A stretch of 64,000 bases of DNA from CAVRUD01 sp963849635 (lineage in GTDB: Bacteria; Chloroflexota; Chloroflexia; Thermomicrobiales; UBA6265). The translations under genes were made by a program, and so were the position numbers. The notes below the pieces were generated by a model. It saw only the letters and a list, made by a program, of their open reading frames with translations. It was not told where the DNA came from and did not search any database. The stretch is taken from the NCBI GenBank assembly GCA_963849635.1, contig CAWKIA010000018.1, positions 838,212-902,211 on the forward strand, in the 5' to 3' direction. Positions 25,046 through 34,106 of this stretch are shown here, piece by piece; position 1 is the first letter of the stretch, and each line of letters opens with the position of its first letter.

Positions 25046-28000
25046 GTGCCCCAGGCCAGCCTTGAACCGTCTACCGCCCCGGCCCAGTTGACCCAGCGAC
25101 TCCACCCGCTGGACGTGGCCGATGCCCTTGCTCTGCCCGCCAAGTTGCAGTGGACGCTCGTTGCCCGGTATCGCCACGATGGCGAGTTCGATGAGGCGGC
25201 GCATCTCCTCGACGCGATCGAGGCGCGCTCCGGCGAGACGGGCACGCTCCTCGAAGAGCGTGCCCGTCTCGCGTTCGCCCAGGAGGACTTCGCCGAGGCT
25301 GAGTCTCTGCTCAAGCAGCGGGTCGACCGCGCCCCGTCTGCCACTTCCCGGGTCGCCCTGGCCCGGCTCTACTTGGAGACCGGCGACCTGGAGCAGGCCC
25401 AGGCCATCGGTGAGGACCTCGCCCAGAGCGACGGTGGGCTGCAGACTGTTGCTGGGCTCAACGCCGACATCGCGAGAGCAACCGGCGACATCGAGGCTGC
25501 CCGTGCGTTCCATCGCCGGACTCTGGAGGAGCGCGGCGGCAACGTCCACGCGCTGCTGGCGATGGCTTCGCTCGACCTGGAAGACGGCGACGCGGCTGCG
25601 GCTCAGATCCACCTCGACCTCGCCGTCGATGCCCTGGAGGGTGGCGGCTCGGTCCTGCAGATGGCAACCGCTGCCCAGATAGCGCTCGAAATAGGTGACT
25701 CAAACCGCGCCGCTACCCTGGAGGCCCGTTCACGGGAGGCAGACAGCGAACGCCTCGAGGCCCTGCGGGAGGAGATCGCGAGGCACCTCGGAATCGGTTA
25801 CGAGCGCGCGCCGGCAGATCGTCCGGTCTCTCCGGCCCCTCGCCCTGCGTCAATGGCGGCGATGCCAACGCCGCCCGGAGGGTCCGTATCTCTCCAGACA
25901 CCCACTGAGCGGCCCAGAAGCAGTCCCGAGCCGCGCAAGGCCCGGGTGGCCGTCGAGGTACACGAGCTGGTCGAGGAGCCAGTGCACGACGAGCCGGACC
26001 TTGAAGGGCAGTTCCCCGGCACACTGACCGCATTGAAGACGCTGTTCGGCTTTGACGGGTTGCGTCCGGGTCAGGCGGCCGTGATTGCCAATGTCCTGTC
26101 GAAACGGGACACCCTGGCGACGATGCCAACCGGCGCGGGTAAGTCGCTCACCTTCCAGTTGCCAGCCATGGTGCAGGACGGAGTGACTCTGGTCATCTCT
26201 CCGCTGATTGCCCTGATGAAAGATCAGGTTGAGACTCTCCCGGCTCCCGTCCGGGCCAAAACTGTGCTGATCAACAGCACGCTCAGCATGGACGAAATGC
26301 GGCGGGCGCTGGCCGATGTTGAGGCGGGTGGCGTCAAGCTCGTCTATGCCGCCCCGGAGCGGCTCCGCCAGCACTCCTTCCTGCGTGCCCTGCGTACTGC
26401 CGGGGTGGCATTGGTCGTGATCGACGAAGCCCATTGCATCAGTCTATGGGGACACGACTTCCGCCCAGACTACCTTTCGATCCCGAAGGCCCTGCCGGAG
26501 TTGGGCCAGCCACCCGTTCTGGCGATCACGGCGACGGCAACCCCCGCGATGGCCCAGCAGATCGGCGCGGGGTTGGGCCGGGATCTGGCCCGGATACGGG
26601 TCAGCCTCTTCCGCAAGAACCTGTTCTACGAGGCCCATCGCTGCACCAACCGCGAGGACAAGGTCCGCCGCCTGGTCCAAATCTGCCAGGAGCAGAAGCA
26701 GAAGAACGCGGGGTGCGGCATCGTCTATGTCGGGTCACGGAAGGACGCGGAACAACTCGCCGGTCTGTTACGGGACCGCGGCATTGCCGCCTTGCCCTAC
26801 CACGCCGGCCTCGATCCCACCGTGCGGGCCACCAACCAGGACCGGTTCATGGCGGGCGACCGCAATTCCCAGGTGATGGTGGCCACGGTTGCGTTCGGCA
26901 TGGGCGTCAACAAGGCGGATGTCCGCTTTATCGTGCACCTCTCCCCGTCCCGCTCACTCGAAGCCTACGCGCAGGAGTCTGGTCGTGCCGGACGCGACGG
27001 CATGCCCGCGCGCTGCATCCTCCTCTATAGCGCAACCGATCAGGCGAACCTGACCCGGCAGGCGGCGCGCGATGCCCTGGAACTCGACGATCTGCGCGCC
27101 GTCTACGCCCGGGTGAAGCGAGCCGCCTGGGGCCGCTGGGCGATCGTCGATCCGGCCGAGATCATGCCTCCGGTTGGGCAGGACGACGACCCGGACGATG
27201 TCATCGACGTGCGCGTGGCGATCGGCGTGTTGGAGCAGGGAGGCCTGATCATCCGCCACCCGGACGCACCGGCTTCGCGCACACTTCGGCCAGCCTTCGG
27301 AGGCACCACGTTTGGGCTTGCCGGGTCGGCACCGTTATCCGAGGCGGATGCGACGACTTGGACGCGCATCAAAGACGGCCTGCTCGCGGACGAGCAGGAG
27401 GATGATCAGCTCACGTTCCGGACAGCGGTTGCCTGCAACACGTACGACCTCTCACCAACCGACCTGGAACGCATCCTGGAGGGGCAGACAGAATTCCGCG
27501 TGCGGGACGAGCGCCGGTTGGTCTGCCTGGAGCTTCTGCCCGCCGATCAGCAGTCCGGCGAGCGTCTCCGAGAAGTCCTTGAGCGGGCTCGAATCGAATC
27601 CCAGCGCCGCATCACCCTGATGATGGCGTATGCCAACGGGGGACGCTGCCGGCACGCCGTGATGGCGGCCCACCTGGGCGAGCGACTCTCCCCCTGCGAA
27701 ACCTCCTGCGACGACTGCACCGGAGAGACAGACGCCACCGCCAATCAGGCGGTCTACCGCTCGCGCACAACCGCTGCGGACGCCAGGATCGTATTAGAGA
27801 CAGTTCGGACCCTCCCCTTCCCGATGGGCAAGACCGGGATCACCAAGATCCTGGCGGGGTCGGTGGAGAGCCGCGTGCGCTCCGACAGAACCCCCACCTT
27901 CGGCAAGCTCAAGGATCTGAGCAAGGGCCGAATCGACGGGCTGATCGATTCTCTGATCGCCGATGGCTTCCTCAACCGGGACATGGAACACGAATACAAG

Positions 28001-28372
28001 ATCATCACGCTCACTTCCCTAGGGTCGGCCGCCAGTGATGACGACCTCTCCGGGTACGAGCAACAATCGAGCATCTCTCCGTCGGCAGGAACGGCAGGCA
28101 GGTCGCGGAGCAAAGCGACCGAGGCCGACGAGATCCAGCTCGATTCGGCAGGCGAAGCACTGCTCGGCAGGTTGCAAGCATGGCGCTCCCAGCGTGCCTC
28201 ACTAGACGGCATGCCGCCCTACGTTATCGCCCACAACAAGGATCTGATGGCGCTGGCCGCCATCCGGCCGTCATCTGAGGCCGCCTTGGCTAACGTTCCA
28301 GGCTTCGGACCATCGCGAGTGGCGAAGTACGGCGAGGAAATCCTGGCGCTGATCGCTGCTGCCGACGACTAG
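25046..28372 (+). CDS. recQ: RecQ family DNA helicase with an N-terminal TPR extension
   Basis: An intact 1108-residue protein. Residues about 30-240 form TPR-like helical repeats (LDAIEARSGETGTLLEERAR, RLYLETGDLEQAQ), followed by a Pro-rich linker to about 315. The SF2 helicase core follows: LRPGQAAVI, Walker A MPTGAGKS (about 360), DEAH box in VVIDEAHCISLWGHDFRPDY (about 460), ATATPAMAQQ, and motif VI QESGRAGRDG. A four-Cys zinc site (CRHAVMAAHLG, CETSCDDC, about 868-891) and a winged-helix region follow, and an HRDC-like domain ends the protein (PGFGPSRVAKYGEEILALI). It unwinds DNA 3'-5' in repair and fork restart. The GTG at 25046 has a GGAG site; an ATG at 24989 has none. Typical RecQ is 600-700 residues, so the TPR fusion is unusual. 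Confidence 0.93.
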   Translation: MPQASLEPSTAPAQLTQRLHPLDVADALALPAKLQWTLVARYRHDGEFDEAAHLLDAIEARSGETGTLLEERARLAFAQEDFAEAESLLKQRVDRAPSATSRVALARLYLETGDLEQAQAIGEDLAQSDGGLQTVAGLNADIARATGDIEAARAFHRRTLEERGGNVHALLAMASLDLEDGDAAAAQIHLDLAVDALEGGGSVLQMATAAQIALEIGDSNRAATLEARSREADSERLEALREEIARHLGIGYERAPADRPVSPAPRPASMAAMPTPPGGSVSLQTPTERPRSSPEPRKARVAVEVHELVEEPVHDEPDLEGQFPGTLTALKTLFGFDGLRPGQAAVIANVLSKRDTLATMPTGAGKSLTFQLPAMVQDGVTLVISPLIALMKDQVETLPAPVRAKTVLINSTLSMDEMRRALADVEAGGVKLVYAAPERLRQHSFLRALRTAGVALVVIDEAHCISLWGHDFRPDYLSIPKALPELGQPPVLAITATATPAMAQQIGAGLGRDLARIRVSLFRKNLFYEAHRCTNREDKVRRLVQICQEQKQKNAGCGIVYVGSRKDAEQLAGLLRDRGIAALPYHAGLDPTVRATNQDRFMAGDRNSQVMVATVAFGMGVNKADVRFIVHLSPSRSLEAYAQESGRAGRDGMPARCILLYSATDQANLTRQAARDALELDDLRAVYARVKRAAWGRWAIVDPAEIMPPVGQDDDPDDVIDVRVAIGVLEQGGLIIRHPDAPASRTLRPAFGGTTFGLAGSAPLSEADATTWTRIKDGLLADEQEDDQLTFRTAVACNTYDLSPTDLERILEGQTEFRVRDERRLVCLELLPADQQSGERLREVLERARIESQRRITLMMAYANGGRCRHAVMAAHLGERLSPCETSCDDCTGETDATANQAVYRSRTTAADARIVLETVRTLPFPMGKTGITKILAGSVESRVRSDRTPTFGKLKDLSKGRIDGLIDSLIADGFLNRDMEHEYKIITLTSLGSAASDDDLSGYEQQSSISPSAGTAGRSRSKATEADEIQLDSAGEALLGRLQAWRSQRASLDGMPPYVIAHNKDLMALAAIRPSSEAALANVPGFGPSRVAKYGEEILALIAAADD

Positions 28373-28499
28373 GTCGCCGCCGACCGTATTCCAATTGCCC
28401 CAACCCATCGGATGCCTGGTCGAAATGATGCCTCACCGATCGGGTGCGGATGTCCGTGTCCGCCCGTTCACGCCCGAATGCCGATCTCATCTCGATACT

Positions 28500-28527
28500 T
28501 TGTCACTTACAACGCTTGTTGTCACAG
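28500..28527. repeat. Possible transposon end overlapping the TniB remnant
   Basis: TGTCACTTACAACGC followed by GCTTGTTGTCACA forms an imperfect palindrome starting TGT and ending ACA, as at the ends of Tn7/Tn5053-like elements. It overlaps the corrected stop codon of the TniB-like remnant. No matching second end was found in the window. Confidence 0.3.
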
Positions 28528-28852
28528 GTCTTCAACGGTCTGAGTAGTAGCAGAACGCAAGCTCGGCCCTATGACTAGGCTCTCGCGCGGCCTCGACGAC
28601 CTCCACGGTGATCGTCCGCAGCCGGTTGTTCTCCAGCACCCGCGCGATCTGGCTGAACCATCGCTGCACGAGCCAGACGTTGCAGCTGGTGATGCGCGCG
28701 ATCGCCGCCAATGCCTCGGCGTTGTTGTAGTCGTCGCGGGAAAACGTCAGCCCCATCTCCTGCCGCTTGTGGGCCAGGATGAAGCGCAGTTCCTCCTCGC
28801 TCAGGGGCCGGAAGTGGTGGACGAAGCCGATCCGCGAGTCGAGAAATGTGGT
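28522..28852 (-). pseudogene. C-terminal remnant of a TniB/TnsC-like transposon AAA ATPase
   Basis: The frame reads GTTFLDSRIGFVHHFRPLSE, then EELRFILAHKRQEMGL and LAAIARITSCNVWLVQRWFS, then TVEVVEAARE. This is the C-terminal lid and helical part of the ATP-binding target-selector ATPase of Tn5053/Tn7-like transposons. Near 28570 a one-base shift is needed to reach the family-typical ending ESLVIGP and a stop at 28522. The Walker A and B parts are missing upstream, where stop codons appear. No transposase is nearby, so the element is dead. Confidence 0.7.
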
Positions 28853-29086
28853 TCCGATAGCCCCGGCGCGTCGCCTTTATTGGGAACCCGGCGCGTGCGC
28901 CGTCAACCGGCAATGCGGGGAGAAGTGGGAGTGGGCGGTTCCGGGATGCCCCGCTTCGGGAACCACGGACGGCAGCGCGCCCCTCGGCCCCGCCCCGGCG
29001 CGCTCAGCCGCGGCAGCCGCTCCGCCGGGACCCCTCCGCCGACTTACCCTCCGCAGCTAGCCAGCCGGGCCGTCGGCTCCGGCGGA

Positions 29087-29584
29087 TCAGGCGTTCGGGT
29101 CGGCCTCGTCGAGCATCGCCTGGAAGTGGGCAAGCTGGTCCGGGGAGAGGTCCGCGCTCTGGACCGTGCCGCCGAGCGTGGCCACATCCCGCGCCGCCCT
29201 GGCAGTGCCCGCCCCCTCCTCCACCAGCAGGAAGATGGCCGATCCACCCGCCTCCAACTGCTCCCCGATGTCGGCCACGAAGGCGTCGTCGATGCCGTCG
29301 TCCATCTGCCTGGCCCGGTGGATGCCGACCGCCGCCCCGGCGGCGAGCCCCACGACCGGGATCGCGAAAAGCCCCCCGACGAGCAACCCGAGCGCCCCGC
29401 CGGCGACGCCCCTCGCGCCGACGTGCTGGCCCCGCGGATGGACCTTCAGGTCACCGTCGTCCTTCGAGACCCAGCACGCGCCCTTGACGTTGATCAGGCG
29501 GTCGAAATCGAGCCAGTTTACTTTCTCCATCGCCTGCTTCGCCCGATCCGCGTCGGGATAGGTGATCGCCAGGAGCGTTGCCAT
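29087..29584 (-). CDS. DUF1269 family protein
   Basis: An intact 165-residue protein. It begins MATLLAITYPDADRAKQAME, has a central Gly-rich hydrophobic hairpin (GALGLLVGGLFAIPVVGLAA), then GAAVGIHRARQMDDGIDD and IGEQLEAGGSAIFLLVEEG. This layout is typical of DUF1269 membrane-associated proteins of unknown function. GGAGGAG precedes the ATG at 29584. A perfect palindrome lies about 85 bases upstream. Confidence 0.85.
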   Translation of the reverse strand: MATLLAITYPDADRAKQAMEKVNWLDFDRLINVKGACWVSKDDGDLKVHPRGQHVGARGVAGGALGLLVGGLFAIPVVGLAAGAAVGIHRARQMDDGIDDAFVADIGEQLEAGGSAIFLLVEEGAGTARAARDVATLGGTVQSADLSPDQLAHFQAMLDEADPNA

Positions 29585-30300
29585 CGAACTCCTCCAGTTT
29601 TGGGCGTTGACGCCGCACGCGAGTGCGCCGGTAGCGTCCCTCGGGCGGCGCGGTCTCCTTCGACCAATGGTACCGTACCATCGTGGGTGCGCGGTCGATG
29701 GTGGTCCGAGGGCTGCTCTACCGTCGCGCGGCCGTGAACCGGGTTATTGCCTGCGAGCACGGTCGAGGCAGCCCACTGGTCACGTGGCAATAACCAAAGT
29801 CAGGCCGGCCGCCACGTCTTCTCGAGGCGCGGCAGCTTGTGCTCCCACGCGCCGCCGAACGCCATCCTCACCCGATCCACGCGCGTATCCAATCTTTTCT
29901 CTGGTACGCAACGCTGACCGACGCCCTAGCTCGCGCGTATTGCAACGAGCAGGTATTTTGCGTGAGAAGCTGACTGGAGGCGGATGCGGCTTGCTGGACG
30001 TCTCAGTCGCCGGCGGGGCTTTCGGTAGCGGCATCCGCCGTCGGGGGTTTTCAGCGCGAGAGCTGGGGCAACGGCTGCTCGGGTTTCTCCTGGTTCCCGC
30101 GGCGCGTAGCCCCGCCTCTGCCGGCGAAGACACACCGGGCGAACCGGTGCGACGCGAGCAGGGGCCGGTAAGGGGCGTTCCCGGTACCGCGACCGCTGCG
30201 AAGGCAGGCAATCGCCAACCCGGAGGACAGGACGTTACGACAGATAGCGCTGAAATCGTACGGCGATAAGCATTGAAGATGACAATACTGACACGACAAC
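29585..30300. other. Gene-poor stretch upstream of the ribosomal protein operon
   Basis: No gene or RNA could be recognised in about 700 bases. It contains a perfect 15-base palindrome at 29667-29681 and a 10-base inverted repeat, GGTTATTGCC at 29742-29751 with GGCAATAACC at 29786-29795. Several long frames here are low-complexity Arg/Pro shadows. Confidence 0.45.
29667..29681. promoter_or_regulatory. Perfect palindrome upstream of the DUF1269 gene
   Basis: ATGGTAC-C-GTACCAT is a 15-base perfect palindrome about 85 bases upstream of the DUF1269 start. The size and symmetry suit a repressor operator such as those of TetR-type regulators; none is encoded nearby. Confidence 0.35.
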
Positions 30301-30329
30301 TGGCGACGATCTAAGCTATTATGTATACT
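30301..30329 (+). promoter_or_regulatory. Promoter for rplU-rpmA-rpmE (distal)
   Basis: TGGCGA at 30301-30306, a 17-base spacer and TATACT at 30324-30329. The -10 matches five of six consensus bases; the -35 is weak. It would give a leader of about 225 bases before the rplU start. Confidence 0.5.
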
Positions 30330-30403
30330 TGTCGGAGTGCCAATCCGACACTTTGCTGCTCCCGGCGGATCGGTTTCCGGTCCTCCTAATTGCCACCATG
30401 TCA

Positions 30404-30412
30404 TGGTATACT
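30404..30412 (+). promoter_or_regulatory. Extended -10 promoter for rplU-rpmA-rpmE (proximal)
   Basis: TGGTATACT carries the TGn extension followed by TATACT. No -35 is evident, as expected for an extended -10 promoter. It lies about 150 bases before the rplU ATG. Confidence 0.4.
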
Positions 30413-30562
30413 CTGCCCCTTGCGGGCGTTCCGAGGCGCCCGGCTGTGCCTGTGTCGCATTTTCACATCGTCCGATAAGCCCGGATTCGATAGTGGCGAG
30501 CCGATCAGGTTCAGATGTGGGTATGCCCGCGCCCGGTGCGCATGGTTGCGAAAAGAGAGCAG

Positions 30563-31154
30563 ATGAGCGATCCGACTGAGAAGAACGATCTAACCAGCCA
30601 AGTTGAGGAATCGACGGACGAGGTAGTGGAACCGGTCGAGACCGTTGTCGCCGAGGCGGAAACCGCCGAGGAGCCGGTAACGATCGACGCCGAGACGATT
30701 GCCGACGACGACGATCTGGTGATCGACGCCGAGACCGTTGCCGGCGAGGGCGACGTAGTAGTCGAGGCAGCCGCCTCCGCCGCTCCGGCCCAGCGCCGCG
30801 AGCGCGAAGCTCGGCAGCCACGGGCGCCGCGCGGTCCGGTCCAGTACGCCATCATCAAGACCGGTGGCAAGCAGTACCGGGTCAGCGTCGGTGACACGAT
30901 CTCCGTCGAACGGCTCGCCTCCGACGCCGGCAACGACATCACCCTCGATGAGGTTCTCCTCATCGGCGGGGACGGCGCCACCAAGGTCGGGACGCCGGTC
31001 GTCGAAGGGGCGAGCGTTTCGGCCACGATCGACGACCACTTCCGCGGCGAAAAACTCGTCGATCTTCAAGTACAAGGCGAAGAAGCGCTACCGCCGGCGC
31101 ACCGGCCACCGCCAGGAGCAGACGCGCCTGACCATTACCGCCATCAACGGCTAG
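30563..31154 (+). CDS. rplU: 50S ribosomal protein L21 with an acidic N-terminal extension, frameshifted
   Basis: L21 binds 23S rRNA in the large subunit. The conserved part starts QYAIIKTGGKQYRVSVGD and ends FKYKAKKRYRRRTGHRQ. It is preceded by about 95 extra residues that are strongly acidic (EESTDEVVEPVETVVAEAE), far longer than the usual 100-residue L21. The frame changes at about 31061, where one extra base occurs (span three-n plus one); uncorrected, L21 would read through into rpmA. L21 is normally required, so a sequencing or assembly error is the best explanation. AAAAGAGAG precedes the ATG at 30563. Confidence 0.9.
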
Positions 31155-31168
31155 AAAGGAGACCCACC

Positions 31169-31543
31169 ATGGCCCATAAAAAAGGTGTCGGTAGTTCTCG
31201 TAACGGCCGCGACTCCGAGTCGAAGCGGCTGGGCGTGAAGCGCTCCGACGGTTCCTACATCAATGCCGGCACGATCATCGTCCGCCAGCGCGGCACCGAG
31301 TTCTGGGTCGGCCGCAACGTCGGCATCGGCAAGGACCACACGATCTACGCCATGATCGAGGGCGTCGTCCGGTTCGAGCCGATCGGCCGCAACAAGCGCC
31401 GGATCAGCGTGTACCCGCCGGATGTCTACCCAGTCGGCGGCGCCAAGGAGCTGTTGCAGCCCTTCACCTCATCGATGCTCCTCCCGGCGGCCCCAGCGGC
31501 CGCCGAAGAGAACATCGAGCTGCTTGCCACCGCCGCTGACTAA
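31169..31543 (+). CDS. rpmA: 50S ribosomal protein L27 with a C-terminal extension
   Basis: A 124-residue protein starting MAHKKGVGSSRNGRDSESKR, with RQRGTEFWVGRNVGIGKDHT and the rRNA-binding core of L27. It sits near the peptidyl-transferase centre. AAAGGAG precedes the ATG, which lies 14 bases after the corrected rplU stop. About 30 C-terminal residues beyond the normal end (LLPAAPAAAEENIELLATAAD region) are extra. Between rplU and rpmE it forms a three-gene ribosomal operon. Confidence 0.95.
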   Translation: MAHKKGVGSSRNGRDSESKRLGVKRSDGSYINAGTIIVRQRGTEFWVGRNVGIGKDHTIYAMIEGVVRFEPIGRNKRRISVYPPDVYPVGGAKELLQPFTSSMLLPAAPAAAEENIELLATAAD

Positions 31544-31572
31544 AGACAATCAACCACTGACACGGAGAAACC

Positions 31573-32073
31573 ATGAAGGCCGGCATTCACCCAAATTACG
31601 TCGATGCAACGGTCACCTGCGCGTGTGGCAACACGTTCCAGACCCGTTCCACCAAGCCCAACCTGCGCACCGACCTGTGCAGCGTCTGCCATCCGTTCTA
31701 CACCGGCGAGCAGCGCATCGTTGACACCGAAGGTCAGGTCGAGCGCTTCATGAAGCGCATGGAGAGCGCCGCCTCCATTGGTGAGCGAGCATCCAAGCGC
31801 CAGCTTCGCCTCCAGAAGGCAGCAGATCAGCGCAAGGCGGCCGAGGCCGTTGAAGCCGCCGCCCGCGCCGCCGAGCAGGAAGCGGAGCGCGCCCGCCGCC
31901 GCGAGGCTCAGGAGCGCAACCGCCAGCAGATCGAGGCCGCCCAGGCCGCCCAGGAGGCCGCGAACGTCGAGGCGATCGGCGCCGCCGAGGTTGTTGCGGA
32001 GGCCGCGGAGGCTCCCGCCGCCGATGAGGCTCCTGCCGCTGATGAGACCGCGACCGAAGAGAGCACCTCGTAA
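31573..32073 (+). CDS. rpmE: 50S ribosomal protein L31 (zinc type) with a long Ala/Glu-rich tail
   Basis: Residues 1-70 are a standard L31 with the four zinc cysteine positions partly visible as CACG and CSVCHPFYTGEQR. The remaining roughly 95 residues form an Ala/Glu/Arg-rich helical tail (RARRREAQERNRQQIEAAQA) ending in acidic repeats. Normal L31 has 70-85 residues, so the tail is an unusual lineage-specific extension. GGAGAAACC precedes the ATG. Confidence 0.93.
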   Translation: MKAGIHPNYVDATVTCACGNTFQTRSTKPNLRTDLCSVCHPFYTGEQRIVDTEGQVERFMKRMESAASIGERASKRQLRLQKAADQRKAAEAVEAAARAAEQEAERARRREAQERNRQQIEAAQAAQEAANVEAIGAAEVVAEAAEAPAADEAPAADETATEESTS

Positions 32074-32114
32074 GGCGACGAACCCCTGGTTCGCCGACAA
32101 TCCATAGACCTCCT

Positions 32115-32155
32115 CCGAGCGGATGCCAAAATGGCATCCGCTCGGTCGTTTTTCG
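32115..32155 (+). terminator. Intrinsic terminator of the rplU-rpmA-rpmE operon
   Basis: Thirteen-base perfect stem CCGAGCGGATGCC (32115-32127) with GGCATCCGCTCGG (32133-32145), loop AAAAT, then TCGTTTTTCG. This is the clearest rho-independent terminator in the window. Confidence 0.9.
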
Positions 32156-32315
32156 TCGTACCCTGGGTGCAACCGTTCTCCACCTCTCAGCGTTTCAACC
32201 TACAGACATCCGACTCGACCAAACCAATTGATGGACCGCGGATCCCGCTTTTCCCCGCGCTATGGCCTGGCTCACCGATTCGACATTGACGCTTCGTGAT
32301 GGACGGTCACCACCG

Positions 32316-34106
32316 ATGAGTGCATCCCCACCGCTGGGCCTGCCAAGCCGGCCTACCCGCGGTTCAACAACCGCGGCGCTGCCGGTGGAGATCAGCCGGG
32401 CGCTGCGCCGGGGCGCCCTCCGCCTGCGCACGGACAGGGCGCTCGCGGGTGGCGTTGCCGGCCTGGCGGTGGGCCTGGTAGGCGCCCTGCTGCTGGCGAT
32501 TGCAATCCGGCTGTGGCCGCTCATGCTCCAGGACGAGGCGGTGCCTTGGGCGATCGGATTGGTCACCGCCGGGGCACTGCTCGGTGCGGCGGCCGGCTGG
32601 CTGTGGCCTGCGCCCCGCACCATCGTCGCCCAGCGCGCCGACCGGGCCTGTGGCTTGCGCGAGCGCATCAGCACGGCCCTAGAACTCCACTCGGGAATCA
32701 ATCCGGGACCGCTGGACGCCGCTCAGCTTCGTGATGCGGTCGCCAGCGTGGCGACGGTGGCCCGGATGCCTCGGCTCGGGCCAAAGCTGCTCCGCCGAGA
32801 CGCCGTCGTTGTCGCCGGTCTGGCCATTGCCGTAGCGCTTGCTCTCTGGCTGCCCAACCCGCAGTCGGACGACGTCCGCGAACGGCGGGAGGATGCCGCG
32901 GCGGTCGAAGAGGCAAGAGAGGCTGTCGAAGTCCTTACCGCCGAGATCGCGGCGCGACCCGACCTCGATCCCGCCACCCAAGCCGCGCTAACCGCCCGCC
33001 TTGACGATCTGCTGGAAAAGCTGGAGCCCGGATCGTTGACCAGTGAGGACGCCGCGGCCGAACTTGCCGCAGCCGAAGGCGACCTGCGCCGGCTGGAACA
33101 GACAGACGCGGCCGCACAGGCGCAGGCGCTGCGCGACTCGGCCCCGCTTCTGCAAACCAGCGGCGCGACCGCCGAGACGGGGAACGCCCTCGCCGCAGGC
33201 GACCTGGCGGCCGCCGCCGCGGCGATGTCCGCCCTGGGCGAGGAGGCCCAGGACCTCTCGCCAGAAGAGCAGCAGGCACTTGCCAACCGGCTGAATGAGC
33301 TGGCAGCGCAACAACAATCCGCGAACCCGGAACTTGCGTCCGCGCTGGCCGCCGCCGCTGCCGCCCTCGCCAGCGGCAACCCCGCCGAAGCGTCGGCCAG
33401 TCTGAACAACGCCGCCGCGGCGATCCAGGCCGTCGCCGACGCCCAGGCCGCCAACGCGGCGGCGGCGGCGGCAAGCTCCGCCCTGGCCAGCACGCGCCAA
33501 TCGCTCGGCGATCCCAGCCGCTCCGGCAACACGCAGGGCAGCGGTGCCGCCGGCACACCATCCGCCGGATCTGGGAGCGGCAGCGGCTCGGCGGGTGGTA
33601 CGCCCCAGGCGGGCGGTGGCTCCTCCGAATCGTCCGGCGGTTCCGGATCTGGAACTCCATCGGCCGGTGGTGGTCAATCAGGTTCTGCCGGCGGCAACAT
33701 GGGCATGAGCGGGCAGGTGCAGGGGTCGTCCGCCCAGACAACATCGGGTGGCACCAACTCCGGCAATGCCCAGCCACAGCAAGGCGAGGACGGCCAAACC
33801 GGCACCAGAGATGAAGAGCCGATCTATGCCCCGTCGACACAAGGCGGCACTCAGGGGCAAGAGGACTTCATCGCCGGAGTGGAAGGGCCGGGGAACGAAG
33901 AGATCAGTGCCCAGACCGGGACAGGAGCGGTGACCGATGCCAGCGTCCCCTACTCCGCTGTCTACGGCGAGTACGAGCGCCAGGCCAGCCGCGATATCGA
34001 GCAGGGCGCTGTTCCCGCCCCCCTGCAACCCTACGTCCGCGACTACTTCAGCGCCCTAGAGCCAGGCACAGGAGCCAGCACGACTGGGGAGGAGGAGCAG
34101 CCATGA
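32316..34106 (+). CDS. Membrane protein of the DUF58/VWA operon, with Ala-rich coil and Gly/Ser linker
   Basis: About 596 residues from the ATG at 32316; an in-frame ATG at 32262 would add 18. Two or three membrane segments occur near the N-terminus (VAGLAVGLVGALLLAIAIRL and VVVAGLAIAVALALWL). A long Ala/Glu/Gln-rich helical region follows, then a Gly/Ser/Thr linker of about 110 residues. The end is conserved in appearance: YSAVYGEYERQASRDIEQG then LQPYVRDYFSALEP. Proteins of this build accompany DUF58 and VWA genes in Chloroflexota-type operons; the function is unknown. Its stop overlaps the next start (ATGA). Confidence 0.75.
   Translation: MSASPPLGLPSRPTRGSTTAALPVEISRALRRGALRLRTDRALAGGVAGLAVGLVGALLLAIAIRLWPLMLQDEAVPWAIGLVTAGALLGAAAGWLWPAPRTIVAQRADRACGLRERISTALELHSGINPGPLDAAQLRDAVASVATVARMPRLGPKLLRRDAVVVAGLAIAVALALWLPNPQSDDVRERREDAAAVEEAREAVEVLTAEIAARPDLDPATQAALTARLDDLLEKLEPGSLTSEDAAAELAAAEGDLRRLEQTDAAAQAQALRDSAPLLQTSGATAETGNALAAGDLAAAAAAMSALGEEAQDLSPEEQQALANRLNELAAQQQSANPELASALAAAAAALASGNPAEASASLNNAAAAIQAVADAQAANAAAAAASSALASTRQSLGDPSRSGNTQGSGAAGTPSAGSGSGSGSAGGTPQAGGGSSESSGGSGSGTPSAGGGQSGSAGGNMGMSGQVQGSSAQTTSGGTNSGNAQPQQGEDGQTGTRDEEPIYAPSTQGGTQGQEDFIAGVEGPGNEEISAQTGTGAVTDASVPYSAVYGEYERQASRDIEQGAVPAPLQPYVRDYFSALEPGTGASTTGEEEQP

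Noticed and set aside
29585..30300. tRNA or other structured RNA gene
   Set aside because: No cloverleaf, CCA-end or known RNA motif could be traced by eye; only short inverted repeats were found.
30515..31543. A natural L21-L27 fusion protein
   Set aside because: The fused frame loses the conserved L21 C-terminus, which is present one base out of frame, and rpmA has its own ribosome-binding site. A one-base error explains it.
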